A stretch of DNA of 64,000 nt from Gymnogyps californianus (Eukaryota > Chordata > Aves > Accipitriformes > Cathartidae): contig NC_059473.1 in NCBI RefSeq assembly GCF_018139145.2, forward strand, positions 2,480,001-2,544,000, given 5' to 3'. Position numbers and translations under genes: made by a program. Below the pieces are notes generated by a model. That model saw only the letters and a list, made by a program, of their open reading frames with translations. It made no database searches and was not told the DNA's origin. Positions 50,601 to 63,144 of this stretch are shown here, piece after piece (positions within the stretch are counted from its first letter, which is position 1; every line of letters starts with the position of its first letter).

Positions 50601-51668
50601 AAGTGCATTGCAGGAAAAGGCACTGTCTTTTAACAAAGTTTGGTTTTAAGCACAAAATAATCAGGATTTGGATGTTATTAAAGTAACATTTTTGTGAAAA
50701 GGAACTGGATTTATAAAAATGAACCAACTTTTCAGCCAGACCATTATGAATTGCAAAAGCAGCTGGGAGATTTGGCCAGAAAATCAAGGTTGGGGTTTTT
50801 TTTTTCTTCGTCAGAGTTTGTAAGATATTTGGAGGGACATAACATTTATTTCTTATTTCTCTGAGTTTCAGTCCAGGCCTTGGAAAAACCCATCTGACAG
50901 TGAGTTTGTTTGTATATTTTACATTTTTTCCCTAAGTATGCTAGGCTCATTAGCAAGCCTTGGAAAAGGCATGCTTTGTTAAAGTTAATATGGAAAAAAA
51001 GATACTAAGGGCTCAAATCTGTCTCCAGAATATAAATAAGCATAGCTTCCTTTGGACCAGATTTTGACCACAGTTATACTGGAATCCTTGTTTCAGGGAG
51101 AGTTACGAATGTGCGTTTGCTAGGAAATGCTGCTCCTTCAACAAATTTCCTAACAGTGGTCGCTAAGTTTATGCCTACAGGATATACACATCTACATACA
51201 GAATGACTGCAGTGCATCCAAAATAGCTGCGTAGCACTGTATGGCATGAATAGGACATCACTTACTGCTAGGTGGGACATACTTGCCCAGCAGATACTGT
51301 GCAGGAGGAGTGTGGACACCGGGGCTGTCCCAAATCCTCTTCTGTGCCAGGAGAAGGCCCGTGCTCCGTTTCCTTTCTGACCCATAGCGCTGGCCAGCAG
51401 TGAGCAGGCGCAGGGAGTGAATAGTCTGCCGCTGGCTATGGGCTCGTTCCTCCCTGGAAAAGTTTCCTGTTCCTGTGGATCAAGGGAAGACAAATCATTT
51501 TTCCTTGCTTTACATGGAGCAGTTTGTTTGGTTGTGGTTTCGCCTCTAGCAGCATAGAGTACTCTTCCGCTACACATAACAAAGACGTGGCAATGACAGC
51601 TTAATACTGACTGGACTGTTTTACTTCATCCAATAACCAGTATGTGACGCTGTATAAATACTATAGGA

Positions 51669-51681
51669 TGCCCTCTAGTGT
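51669..51681 (-). promoter_or_regulatory. CTCF-like core motif
   Basis: TGCCCTCTAGTGT matches the reverse complement of the CTCF core at 12 of 13 positions, with the mismatch at the last base. It has the same orientation as the motif at 16072. Occupancy cannot be inferred from sequence. Confidence 0.35.
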
Positions 51682-54600
51682 GGTGACCAAAGAAGACACT
51701 GCTCAAAATTATGCTTATAAGACTTAAATGAAATAATAAAATTATGTCTGTGACATTGGATGAAGCAGTCATTTTTAGCTGAACATCTTCATTTTTATGA
51801 TAATTTTTTAATTAGAAGATTGGATTTGAGAAGTTTGTATGTATTTAACATCTGTGTAAGCACCGCTTAACCAGTTGGCACAAGGTGGATGTATCCTCAT
51901 GAGTCAGAATTTACACGTCCCTGTTAAGCCAAAGTCGTTCCTATTCACTATCATCATACTAAGCTGGATCCTTTGGTGGTCTCCTAATTCCAAAAGTACA
52001 ATGGCCAAATAAGCCTTGATTAAAGCGGTCCCTGTTTTTAAGGCAAGCATATGGTAACACTAGAGAATATAAAGAGAGTGGAGCTGCAATGGTACTGGAG
52101 AACTTGGGATATCTTGAATTGCTGCTTGAGAAAAATACAGTTTCTTGAGGCAGGGTGTAAAATTTTTCATTTGAAACATGCTCTGGAGCTCAAGTCTCCC
52201 CAAACTATGACATTTACTTAGTTCTTGAGCTAATAACCAGAAGAGTACTTACATGAATCTGAGCATGACACCAGGTGACACCTTTTTTGATTGCTGAAAT
52301 ATTTAAGGCTGCTGCGGTACCATGTGGCAAACTCTGTAAAATAATTTTTATTATACACTGTTCTGGCTGTAAGTAGTTTTTACTGTAATCTATCTGTGAT
52401 AGCAGAAACATCTTCCTCTTTACAGAATGTTTATTTTTGTCGGGTTCATCAGCTTTCTCCATTACTCTTTATCTGAAGTCACCTTTTGTAGCATCATTTA
52501 GTTGCACTGGAGATAACAATATTTATGATATTAAAGGACAGCTAGATGAATGCTGAAAACTCTCAGGTAATCTGCTTTTGTGCATGTGTCCGTAGCAATT
52601 TTACATGGTGGAAAATAATGCCTTTTTATATTCTTCATAATCTCTGTTTTGTGCAGCAAAACTACATTTAGCTCAGTATAGCTACATACCAACTTCTTAA
52701 CCTTCATGAGCACATGCATTTTATTATAGTTTTCACTTACAAGATTAAATGTTACGTCTCACATATTGCAATAGTGCAGCAGTGCGCAGTTCTGTCATTT
52801 GGTGGTATTTACTAGAAGAGCAATCCTCTTCCAACTGAAGGAGGTTGGTAGGAGAAAAATATTTTCATGTATGCACGTACTTGTTGAGCAGCTCTGAAGT
52901 TGCAGGAAAGTAGGTCTTTTAACAGTGCAATTTAACAAACTAGTAGGAGGACTCCCTGGAGCTGTGGGACTAGCAGAATTTGCTTTCCACTTTCCTCTCA
53001 TATCCTCTTTGGCTGGAGCTAAAGCGAAATGGACTTTTAAGAGTACAAGGAGCATATGCTGTTAAGTGTGCAGATAGTAGTAGAAGGAATGGTCTGCCTA
53101 AGTGTCTGCTCAAACATTTTGGGAACCCTCTGTGTATTTGATTAAACCTTGCAGTAGTCAGCAAAGCTCGTCATGAATGCACGTGCAGCAAATCATTCAT
53201 TACTTCTGGGCTTCACAGTCTCAGAGAACAGCCTGCCTCACTGCATTCGTATGCAGTACTACATCTTAACTTGGATAACTCTAAACCAACATTTCTGGAA
53301 TAAGCAAATTTCTGAGTTAACTGTCAGCTCTGTCTTCAGCTATCTGCCTGTGACTTACAGAGTTCCTAGCCTTTACTGAGGCACTAGTGTCTTTATTTTT
53401 ATATCAACTGTATGAGATAATGAAGTGTCATTCTTCCTATTTTTTAATTGGGGAATTGGGATTCAGGGAAATTGCACAACTCTCCAAAGAGAGAAGAAGG
53501 AAGAGGTGTTTATTTCCCAGTCCTTCTCTTCAGTCACAGACCAGTCGTCTTCCTCAATTCATTTGCTCCAAGAATGTTTTAAAACTCTTTTTGTAATAGG
53601 AAATATACTTTCTTGTGCTTACTAGAGGCTAAACTATTTTATTCTAACTTGGTATTTGTCTGAAGATGTTTTGGTTTTTTTCTTGAAAACTGTAGCCAGT
53701 CAGATGAAGTAGAAGGGTGGACTGGAAACTCTTGTTAAAAATCAATCATTACAGTTGTTGCTGTTCCTTCTACAAAAGTCCTGAAAAGATCTCTCCCATA
53801 ATTACCTCATAACTAATTTGTCTCGTTCCTTTGCAGAGACCAGTACACAGTAATTACTTCTTAAATGCTCTGATTGCTTCTCTAATCCATATTTAATGGA
53901 TATGTAGTGGTGAAAGATTATCAGCAGACATGAAAGGCAGTGTTGTCTGTACGCAAGCTTAATTTGGTTGGTATCTGGGCAATGGCAGTGCTTTGCAGCA
54001 ACAGCATGGGAGAGGGAGCTATATTGTGGCACCAAAGACCAGAAAAAGGGCAGAGGACTGACGGCCAGAGAATTAAACCCTGTGTATTATGTGGCAGTGA
54101 GCATGCTGAAGTGAGGCACTGAAGGAAGTCATACTCGAAGTGCTGCCTCAAGAAGCAGAGGTAGCAGATGTGCGTTGGCCTGTGTAGGGTGTCCTACTGC
54201 AGAGATGTTGGAGGATGAATGAATCCCATAGCACTGACTATAAGCTGAGCAAGACCAGCTCAAGTGAGCATCAGTGGCATATAACCAGCCCTGTTGCATC
54301 AGGACCACTCTGGAGGATGGCACCGAGATCCCCCATTCATTTCTTATGTCATTGGGGTCCGCTGAAGAGACCTCTCATGGAAACCTTTAGGTGAATTTCC
54401 TGACTCTGCTCATTAATGATATACTAAGTTTATTTTCTTCTCTGTCTTGTATCACTAATCAAGAAGTAATTGAATTAGCTGAAAAGAAGGATAAGATAAA
54501 TTACTAAGAAGAATTAACTCTGTCCACCTGAGGTCAGAAGGCTCCTAGAAAATTCAAGGTGAGAATTGGCTAGACTATAAATGAGATTTAGGAGAAGGAT

Positions 54601-57600
54601 ACCAAGTTCTCTGAAGAATCAAGATGAAGACATACATATTACAAACTAGCTGTGAAAATCTAGAGGTATCTGAAAGTCTTTGGGCAATTCCTTTCTGTTT
54701 TAAGATGGGGGAGCAAAGGATTGTGCTTACATTCTTTCCAACTGCTGTATTGGATGAAGGGAATTTCCCTGAAATTTAACTTTTCATCCTTGTGTGAATA
54801 GGCTTTGCCAGAAAGATATTTTTCCTTCTGTATTAATATTAAGGTAGTAAATTGTCTGTCCCTGTGTTCACTTGCTAGCCTTCCTTTTTTTTTTCCCCTG
54901 GTTGCTCTGTAATTTAAGTTCATCTTTCATGAAAACCATATGTTGGATTAAAGACAGGGTATTATTTTCATGCATTGTAATATACTCTATTACCTCCTCC
55001 ATTATAGTGCCATGTAAAAGTAATTATTATTCCATGTGTCACTGTGAATACATTTAGGATTCTTTAGCTCTTCTCTAGCAAGAGTTGATTCCTGATTCAC
55101 CGATCTCATTCTTTTTTTATGTCAGAATTAGCCAAGTATAAACATCTTAATTCTATAAAAGACTTTGTAAAATATGAAAAATGCATATTAAAAATAATTA
55201 GAAAATGAACTAGATTACAATTCAGGAAAATATTAAGCTAATGACAGTAACTTATTTTATACATTAAAAACCCCTAAATAAATGTAATTAAGTAGCAATA
55301 TAAAGAAAAGAAATTCCAGTCTTAAACACTAATGCCTTAAAACAGACAAAAGCAGCAGTTTATACAATTGCATTTGCTTTGACAATAGTATTTGCTCTTT
55401 TGAACAAAGGTTGAAAGTAGGTGGCTTTTAAGAGTTTATGAACTTACATTTTTGCAGCAAGTTTAAACTGATTATACTAACTCCATAGAAAGAGACTTCA
55501 TTTGATAAGTTTACTTTATTGTTAATACTCTCTTCCCACCAAACCTCAGCTGTAGCTGTATTAAATAAAAATACAGAAAATGGTATAGTAACCTCACCAT
55601 CTGCTGTACAGCTTTGGTTTTTGTTCTGGAGTTCGAGTTGAAATACATTACTTGAAATCGTGGGTTAAGTCGCTGAAATTAGATGGGACCCCTGCAGTCT
55701 AATCCATAGGAACCGGCCAATTCTTTTGAGTTTTCTGTGTTTGATTAGTTGTACTGTAATTAAAGAAATTACCAGTAGTCTTCTGTCTGGAAGTGATTAA
55801 CCCACCAAGTGCTCATACCTATATTCTCTAAGCATCTTCAAATAATATAAGGCTTCATTTATGTTCCTTAATAAGGAAACAAATGAAAATCGTCTACAGC
55901 CTTAATACTGTGGCTTGTGTGTTACAAGCTGTTATGTCTTGTGCCTCAGTGATGTCTGTTCAATTGTTTCCAATTATGCTGCATTTTAATTAAAGAACTA
56001 AAATGCTTTTGGTATAAATGGAACGTGCTTCTCGGTGCAGCCATTAACCACGGAAAGAAAGAAATCGGATGATGATGAGAGCCACCTAAGCAAACAGAAT
56101 CTGGCATATTGACCCTGCACACTCATGGAGATGTGGATATGATTGCTTGAATTATGGCTAAATTTCTCTTGGGCTCTCCAGAATCAGTTTTCATTCACTG
56201 AGGTACAAAAAGGAACAAAACCTAAAAAAAAAAAATCCTCTCTAAATTCTGACTTGTTGATGATGATAATGATTTTTGCTATTAAAAAAAATGCAGATTG
56301 AACTGTTTTGTTAGATTTGCAAACTGAAAGAGCAGCAAAATGCAAATTCATCCTTATGTGGGTCCTCACTGGAAGGAGGAGATTCATAGACTGTCCCCCA
56401 AAAAGAATAAACATTTTATGCCTAGTGCAAAATTGTCCCTGTGCAGGGGTCTAATCGCTGTGGATTCAATGGGGAGAGTCCTCGTGAGCTTAGTGGCACT
56501 GGACTGGACTCCAGTGCCTGGATTAGGAGGTACAGATACTAACCTCTGGCCATTTGCTGCTGCTGGCTGGGGTCACGCAGAGCCCTGTGCTGCGGGCGCA
56601 GCAGGTTCCTGCCGGGCTGGGACACGCTCGGCCTCTTTGCACTGTGCTACCTACCAGGTGCCAGAGTTCAGCCACGAAATTTATTTTGCCTTCCCACTCC
56701 CCTTGGACTCTTAACTTCTCTCCAAGTTCTTTCTAACCGTGAGCAGTGGAAGGGATCAGGGGAAAAAAAACAAGTGCGTTTTCCCTCCAAGGGTGGTGCA
56801 GCATCTGGTGGGATAATGCACAGAGTGCAGCTGCAGCACCGCTTGGTCCCTGCCGAGTGCCGGCTTTCACTAGCAGCCTGCTCCCTGCTGAGATAACACA
56901 ACAGTAACGTCGCGACACATTGTATTAAAAATAATCTAATTTTCTCCAGAACAGGCCAGAGAAGGGCTCGTAGAAAGGGGCAAATGAAGAAGGACTGATA
57001 AGGTGGTTTTGTCTGGTCTGTCAGATATGTTCTGGGAATATTCCTGCGTGCGTTTTCACAGTAAATGAATTTCTGTGTAGGCCTAGATCTTGAGCTGTGC
57101 CCTGCACGTTAGTGAGGGAGACAAAAAGATCTCCTGTGACATTCCTACAGTCTATCATTTAACTGTTTCTACCTATAAAATGAGGATAAAAGCAAGATAA
57201 CCTTTTATAACATGCATATTAATACAACTTGCTTAAAATAAGTAGCATGGTGTGTCACGTGTCTATATATAACGGACAGATGACATACAAAATTTCATGA
57301 GTTTCTAAAGTGTTCTGCACTATTTTGGATGAGACCACAAAGTAAAATCCACTGTACAAAACTCCTAAATTAAAAATTCTGTAATTGGAATTTTTCCCTT
57401 TGATTCACTGTAAATTGTATTGTTGTCACAGAAGCTTTTCAGTGGTTTCTTAAAAGTGATTATTCACATGGAATCTTTATTTAGCTTAAAAATCACTCGA
57501 ATGTTCAGCTACCTTTTTAAAAAGAAAAAAAACCCACAAAACCCAACAAACAACACAATTAACAGAGCAAGACTTAAAAGTCAGTACCAAACTGAGTGCA

Positions 57601-58895
57601 TAATAATCAGGTTCTATAGATCTGTAATAAATCTGACATGAAACAAATGTGTATTAAATATGGATACTGAACCTGTATCAGCATTGCTATTGATGTGTCA
57701 ACTGGATATCGCAAGAGAGAGAAACTGCAGAAGTGAAAGCTTTGAAGAGAACCATTTGCTGAGCCAAGGTATTTCATCTGCAGTGTTTCGCAGCACAAAA
57801 AGGTCTGTGTAGACTAGTTTATTCTGAGAAACAGGAATATAAATACTGTGGGAGGTTTTGATGTACTTTCAGTATTAAGGAAGAGCCCAGATATGAACCG
57901 GGTCCTGGTTCACCTGTGCTGGGAACCTAGGCACAAATCCCAAACCTGTTTTAACCAACTGATGCATCCCCTTGATTTTCCTGGACTTCAAATGGAGCTC
58001 ATAGGTCCCAAGGAAGTGGCATTTGGAAAAGCTGAGACTTCAGGAAAAAGGCAGTAAAAAAAGAAACTGTTTAAAAATGGAAATAGGTTCCTTGCATCTT
58101 GCTGTTGGCGTGATTGCTCTAGTAGGTAACAGGGAGAAAAGCAATGGGGGTAAATGAATGCTTGTGTACCAATTCTAGAAAGTTTTTCAGAAATAAATGA
58201 GTGGCTTATAAATAGGTTTGGATTACATCTACTATTAGCTACTAAAATAGGTATTAAAATAGTTGCTGAGGTATTTGCAGGAGCTTTTATATTTGATCTC
58301 AGAATTATATTTATTATATTTTTATATGTGATCTCAGAAGCTTTCAATGCACAAACCCTATTCTGTCTCACCAAAAAAAATAATTGGTAAGAAAATCACC
58401 CATCTGTGGACAGCAGCAGCATTCTCTTGGGAGTTAATATTATCACACTGTCCACACTTCCATAGCTCCTCCACAACCATTTGCTGCAATGCATTTTAGT
58501 TGCATGCATCAGAATTTGTGTTAGTCTGTAATGATATATAGTCATGGGCTTTTACAGTAAATAGAATTTATGGCTTCATTTACTGTGGCATGCAAATTAA
58601 AGTTCTGTGTAGTTTCATACAGAAAAAGCTGCTTACACAGCATTTGTCATTGTCTGATGATTGTCCTCAGGCTGTAGAAGTAAGTGAGAGATTAGCAAAT
58701 GAGTCAAGTAAATTTGTGTGGGAAGTATTACTATATTGTGGAAGATAGCACATTATGCATCTCCCCTTAGCATTACAATAACTGAAGGTTTGATAGAATT
58801 CAAGAACTAGTGGGGTCCTGTAAGGTGGTCATAAGCATTTTGTGTTTGCTGTGGTTTTGAGCAACATGTATTGGCTGAGAAGTGAATAGAACAGA

Positions 58896-58910
58896 GTTGC
58901 CATGGAAATA
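58896..58910. promoter_or_regulatory. RFX X-box-like site (second copy)
   Basis: The same GTTGCCATGGAAATA as at 37850-37864, 21 kb away. Shared 15-mers are not rare in a window of this size, so only the match to a known factor site makes it notable. Confidence 0.3.
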
Positions 58911-61737
58911 ACATGAATTTTGGTGGGTTCTGAAGTCATGGCGCTGTCAAAACTGGAAATGTGATGGTCTGGTTTGCACCACTGAGCCTTTTCTATGACC
59001 AGCCAATGGCACCTAATACCCTCAAGTGCTGGAGAGTGAAAAAAGGAAAACAAGAATCAGGGGTAGAGGGAAGTTGCCTATTGGATCTTAGGTGGCCCTC
59101 AGAAAAGCTGCAGTTGAGTGCTTTTGCCAAAACCTCTCAGTCCATAGCAAGATAGTCAAGGCAGAAGAGACTTGTGATTGAACAGGGAGTAGAGTCTAAA
59201 GTCTAGAAAGATTGATGGCTTGTCCTATCTCACAGAAAACTGTGTGGCAAAACTGGAAACTAGGGAAGATCCCCTGCCTGCAAAACAGGCTTCTCACCCT
59301 CTTGTTTTCTCTGTTTCATCTGTTTTGATTGTAAATTCTCAGGAGGCAGAAGCTGTCTCTTACCATAAGTTACACAGTGCTTAGAACAGCGTGTCTTCAT
59401 CATGGCTGGTACTTCTAGGAATTATAGTTTTTCCAAACGAATACACATCATGGAGAAATAATAATACTCATCCTTACTGAATGTCCTTTCCAACATCACA
59501 AGGACTAAATGGAAATAGAGAATAAAGCTACTTTTCTGGTTCTAAAAATAATTCTTCTGGGTCATGTGGAAAATCATTGTGGAGGTTATTTGTGGGAGTT
59601 CAAATGTTCAGTTGTTCTGCTTTACTTTTTCTAGGAATTACTGCATGGCTGAGTGTCAGCCTCCGAAATTCTCAAAAAGCTCATGAAAAGAACTGCTGTG
59701 TTTCCTTTGGAAAAACTGGATGGCAGTGTAAGGAGAGAGAAAAAAAGAAGTGTTAGAATGCGTTACAGCTTTACTGGGATTTGGAAATATAATAGAGAGT
59801 TTAGGATGTACGTATTGGTGTCACAACTCAAACTGGACAAGGAATTCATTTGGGGATAGACTTTATTATTCTTAACGTGTTGTGACCCACCGTGAGGACA
59901 GAAGTACTGCTCAGCAATGGAAACGTGTCAGTGGAAAATCATGAGGTTTTCCTTGAGAAACAATGAAATTCCTCAAAGGTTAGTAGTGTGCAATAAAGAA
60001 GGTTGATGAGATGACTGTTTGAATCATCTTCAAAGTTGAGGAAAGACTATTTGATGTGCTTAGCCAAGGGGGCAAGCCATGAGTGAGTGTTTGTATGGGC
60101 GCTGGTGACAATAGTAACCTGTAAAGCTTGACCGAAAAAAAGATGGCTTTCCTGAAAGCCGCTGGCAAAGTCAGGATGCTGAAATAGCAAGACTGCTGAC
60201 CAGCAATTCCTGCACTCTTAACTGTTTGCCAAAATGTAATAATTTTTTTTTTTTATAGTCAAAGGCTGAAAATAGGAAAAAATAAACCAAAACAGTACTG
60301 GCCCAGTGTAGAACAAGTCGTTTCCTGATCCTAAACCAGTTGTCAAACCACAGGTCATCAGCACTGCAGTTTGCAATTCTTTCTCTTGAATAAAAGGAAG
60401 TCAGAACTGATTAAACAACAGATAGGTTACTTCTACGTACACCCCGACTTTTAAAGACTACCTTGCTCTTTTTAACTTGTATGCCAGTGTATATGTTTAT
60501 TAAAAAAAAAGAAAAATCAAGACAGGAGCTTCCGTCCCTTTGCCCTCTTTAGTCTTTTTTCAGCACAAAATGTCTTTTTGAGTCAGAGAAAGTAGTTATA
60601 TCATATATGGGAATTTTTGTGTCCCGGTAACAAGAAAGGGCGATGTGGGGAGGGCAAACTTAGGAAGAAAGCAAATGGTGGGAAGCTATACAGGCTTTTT
60701 TTTTTATTTTCTCCAGCTCCATCCTGTCTGTTGCGTGTCACATGTTAATAGAAATAGGGCAAAAAAATTGGTTCTGTAGCCTGTACATTGCATTATTTGT
60801 CATCTGTATGCATTCAAGAGAAAACTCTGATATTCATGAAAAACTTCTTTATGTCAAGTAAGGCAAGAAATCAGTTCACCTGTCAATGCTCATCTTGTTT
60901 CAAGAACTAACATTTTATTTCATGTTCTCTTGCCATGTGATATGCAAGGATGAGGGAGGAGGACATCACAGCACTGCTCCTTTGTCGAAGAATCTGTTGT
61001 ACAAAAATTGGAGGGATCTTAGCCTGAAATCTTAAAATCTGTTTCTTGATATCTGTAAACTTCAGGAGCATAGCATTAATGTTTCTGCCTCTCCTCTGTC
61101 ATGTCAGCAGACTGAGAAGATGCTGAAATATGAGCCAATTGTCACCTTCTTGAGAAGAATAGAGGCACAGCCAACCAGTAACACACACAGAAATTTGAAC
61201 TGAAAAACTGTGTCTTCTGCCGTAATTAACTTACTTGGCTCTAATTTGTAGTCTGCCTTAATACATGTTTGGCAACGAGGTTCGCAGAGCTGAAAAATGT
61301 TCGCGCTATGAAACGTAACTGCCTAACATGATATCAAAACCTGATAATAAATTTAACACCCTGGGAGGCAGAGGTCTGGGTCAGAGGAAAGATGAATTAG
61401 TTCTAAGTAGAACTAAATGCTGAAGGGATTTTGGCATAGTAAAACTGCCGTAGGCAGGAGAAAATTAGGACTTTACCAGAGAAGTAAGGGGAAAAAAAAG
61501 TTTTACTACTGGCTTTTAATCTTCTTGGCTTCTCAAATATATATAGGGAACAGAGAATAATTACTGAATAATTTGTAGTGAGAATTGGCTGTGTTCTGTC
61601 GCGTTAGATATATGTGCGGCATTTGCTTTAGTATCTTCAGCCAAAACTTCCCTTCATGCTGCTCCTGTTCGGGATGCTGAGTCCCGGGTGACTGCTGTTC
61701 ATTGTTCCAGGCATGGTCGTTTGTAAATGCTATGCTC

Positions 61738-61891
61738 TGAATTAGGCCCAGTCCTGCTAGAGGAGCACTGGAAACTCGGGCAACCTCACATACGAGCTCA
61801 TCGGGGCCCTGGGCTGGATGCTGGAAATTCTTGTTTCCATGAGCAGTTTAAATCCTGTGGAAAACTCCCACTGACTTTGCAGGGATTATCC
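61738..61891. repeat. Probable degraded old interspersed repeat
   Basis: It starts with 'TGAATTAGGCCCAGTCCTGC' and ends with 'GGAAAACTCCCACTGACTTT', two phrases that occur at the ends of an old sauropsid element. The middle is not recognisable. It may be a longer copy of the element at 42681-42750. Confidence 0.4.
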
Positions 61892-63016
61892 ATTTGCGGA
61901 AAGTTATTTTGAGGGAGGTGCATTCCTTTGTAAAACGGCTGGCAAGAAGTCTGGGCAACACTTAGGTCTCAGTTCTGGCCGTATATTTTTGTTGGTCTGA
62001 ATTTGTCCTTTGCCTCGCACAATGGGAATGTACTCCATGACTAAAGCTTGCACTTTCCATTTTAGTCTAATAAAAAGTAATAATAAAAAAAGAAAGCAAG
62101 GCTTGAGTGCATAAGTGTTTGCAGATATTGGACCCCTTGGGCTATATCATGTTTGTGTCTTTGAACAACTCTCTGTAGAGATCAGAGTGCAATTCTGCTT
62201 GAAAAGCATAGACCCAGCATGACCTATCTTTTGTCAGGGCCTTTGGACTCCAAAGTGAGGAAAGTTGCATTGTAAATGGAAAATAAAATTAGGTACAGTG
62301 TTTTTCATTAATTTTCTGAACATTGTTATTATTTATACTCTTTTTATATTTTAATACCTTATATTTCTATGTACAGTTGTTTTGTGATCTCATTCATCTA
62401 TGTATTTTCAAAAATATTCCAATATTTAATTGGAAGGTAAAGGGGAAAAGTCCCTATGCCAGCTTGTTTAAAGACCATGTTATCTGCTGTCTGGTCAACG
62501 TATTTTCTGTGATGCTTCACGACAGAGAACCCTGCACTGCATTTAAATTTAAAAGTTTGCTAGTAAAAATACAGTTCTTCCTGAGGTTAGTTAAAATGAG
62601 GACCTACATTTCTCACATCCTACTGTTGTCTGAAACACAAAATCCCATCCTATATTGCTATGCCAGAAAACGTTAGCAGATAAAGTGCAGAGCAGGTCAC
62701 GGTATTTCTAATTCAGATTAATGACCCCATTCAGCTTGTCTCCTTAGCAGGAAATTAGAAAGTGCTAGCAAGGAGAAAATAGTGATTCATAATGCGTGAC
62801 TCTCTGTATTGGCAGTTGCACTCATTAAAAGCTAAGATATTGTTTTGATATAAAATAATTGAGTCCGACTTATTTATGGGATATGGCTGTCTCAGCTCGT
62901 AGAGATTCCTTGAGAAGACTGCTGGCTTTATGCCCAGACGGAGGAAGAAGAGGTGACTGATGGCTGTCAGCAATCTCTGGCCAGGTTAAGTGCCCAACTG
63001 TCTTCTCCTACTGCAG

Positions 63017-63144
63017 AAAGGACCACGGCTGCTCTTCTCAAAAAGCCTAAAAGAGTAAACAGCTTCAGGAGGGTTTTGAGCAGTCAAGGAGAAAGCAGTG
63101 AGAAACCACCTAGGAAAGCAGCTAATGTTTGTTGCGTAATTTGA
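63017..63144 (+). other. Candidate terminal coding exon with CaaX-like end
   Basis: A good acceptor (CTGTCTTCTCCTACTGCAG ending at 63016) leads into 42 open codons and a TGA at 63142-63144. The predicted tail is basic and serine-rich (KKPKRVNSFRRVLSS) and ends in CCVI, which fits a CaaX prenylation box behind a polybasic stretch. No AATAAA was noticed downstream in the remaining 850 bases, and I know no protein with this ending. A basic peptide followed by a cysteine pair can arise by chance, so this is only a candidate. Confidence 0.15.

Larger units (their letters stand above)
45690..63016. other. Noncoding, gene-desert-like region
   Basis: About 17 kb without a recognisable gene. Separate entries cover an RFX-like palindrome (46459), a long pyrimidine tract (47608), a CTCF-like site (51669), an RFX-like repeat (58896) and an old repeat (61738). 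Homopolymer runs occur at 46328-46343 (A), 47201-47209 (C) and around 60243-60255 (T). A second CpG-bearing patch lies near 56575-56637. The largest frame in the window, 167 codons at 51074-51577 on the minus strand, is not convincing as a gene (see rejected items). CCDC85A would be expected beyond the right end if synteny follows human; no exon of it was recognised. Confidence 0.5.

Noticed and set aside
51074..51577. Longest open frame in the window, 167 codons on the minus strand.
   Set aside because: It lies in a locally GC-rich stretch where stops are rare, has a composition with no domain or motif I recognise, and a frame this long is expected about once by chance in this much DNA. No splice or promoter context supports it.
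58154..58390. Hydrophobic 78-codon frame that could suggest a membrane protein.
   Set aside because: The hydrophobic residues come from T-rich DNA read in frame; there is no conserved motif, splice signal or neighbour to support it.
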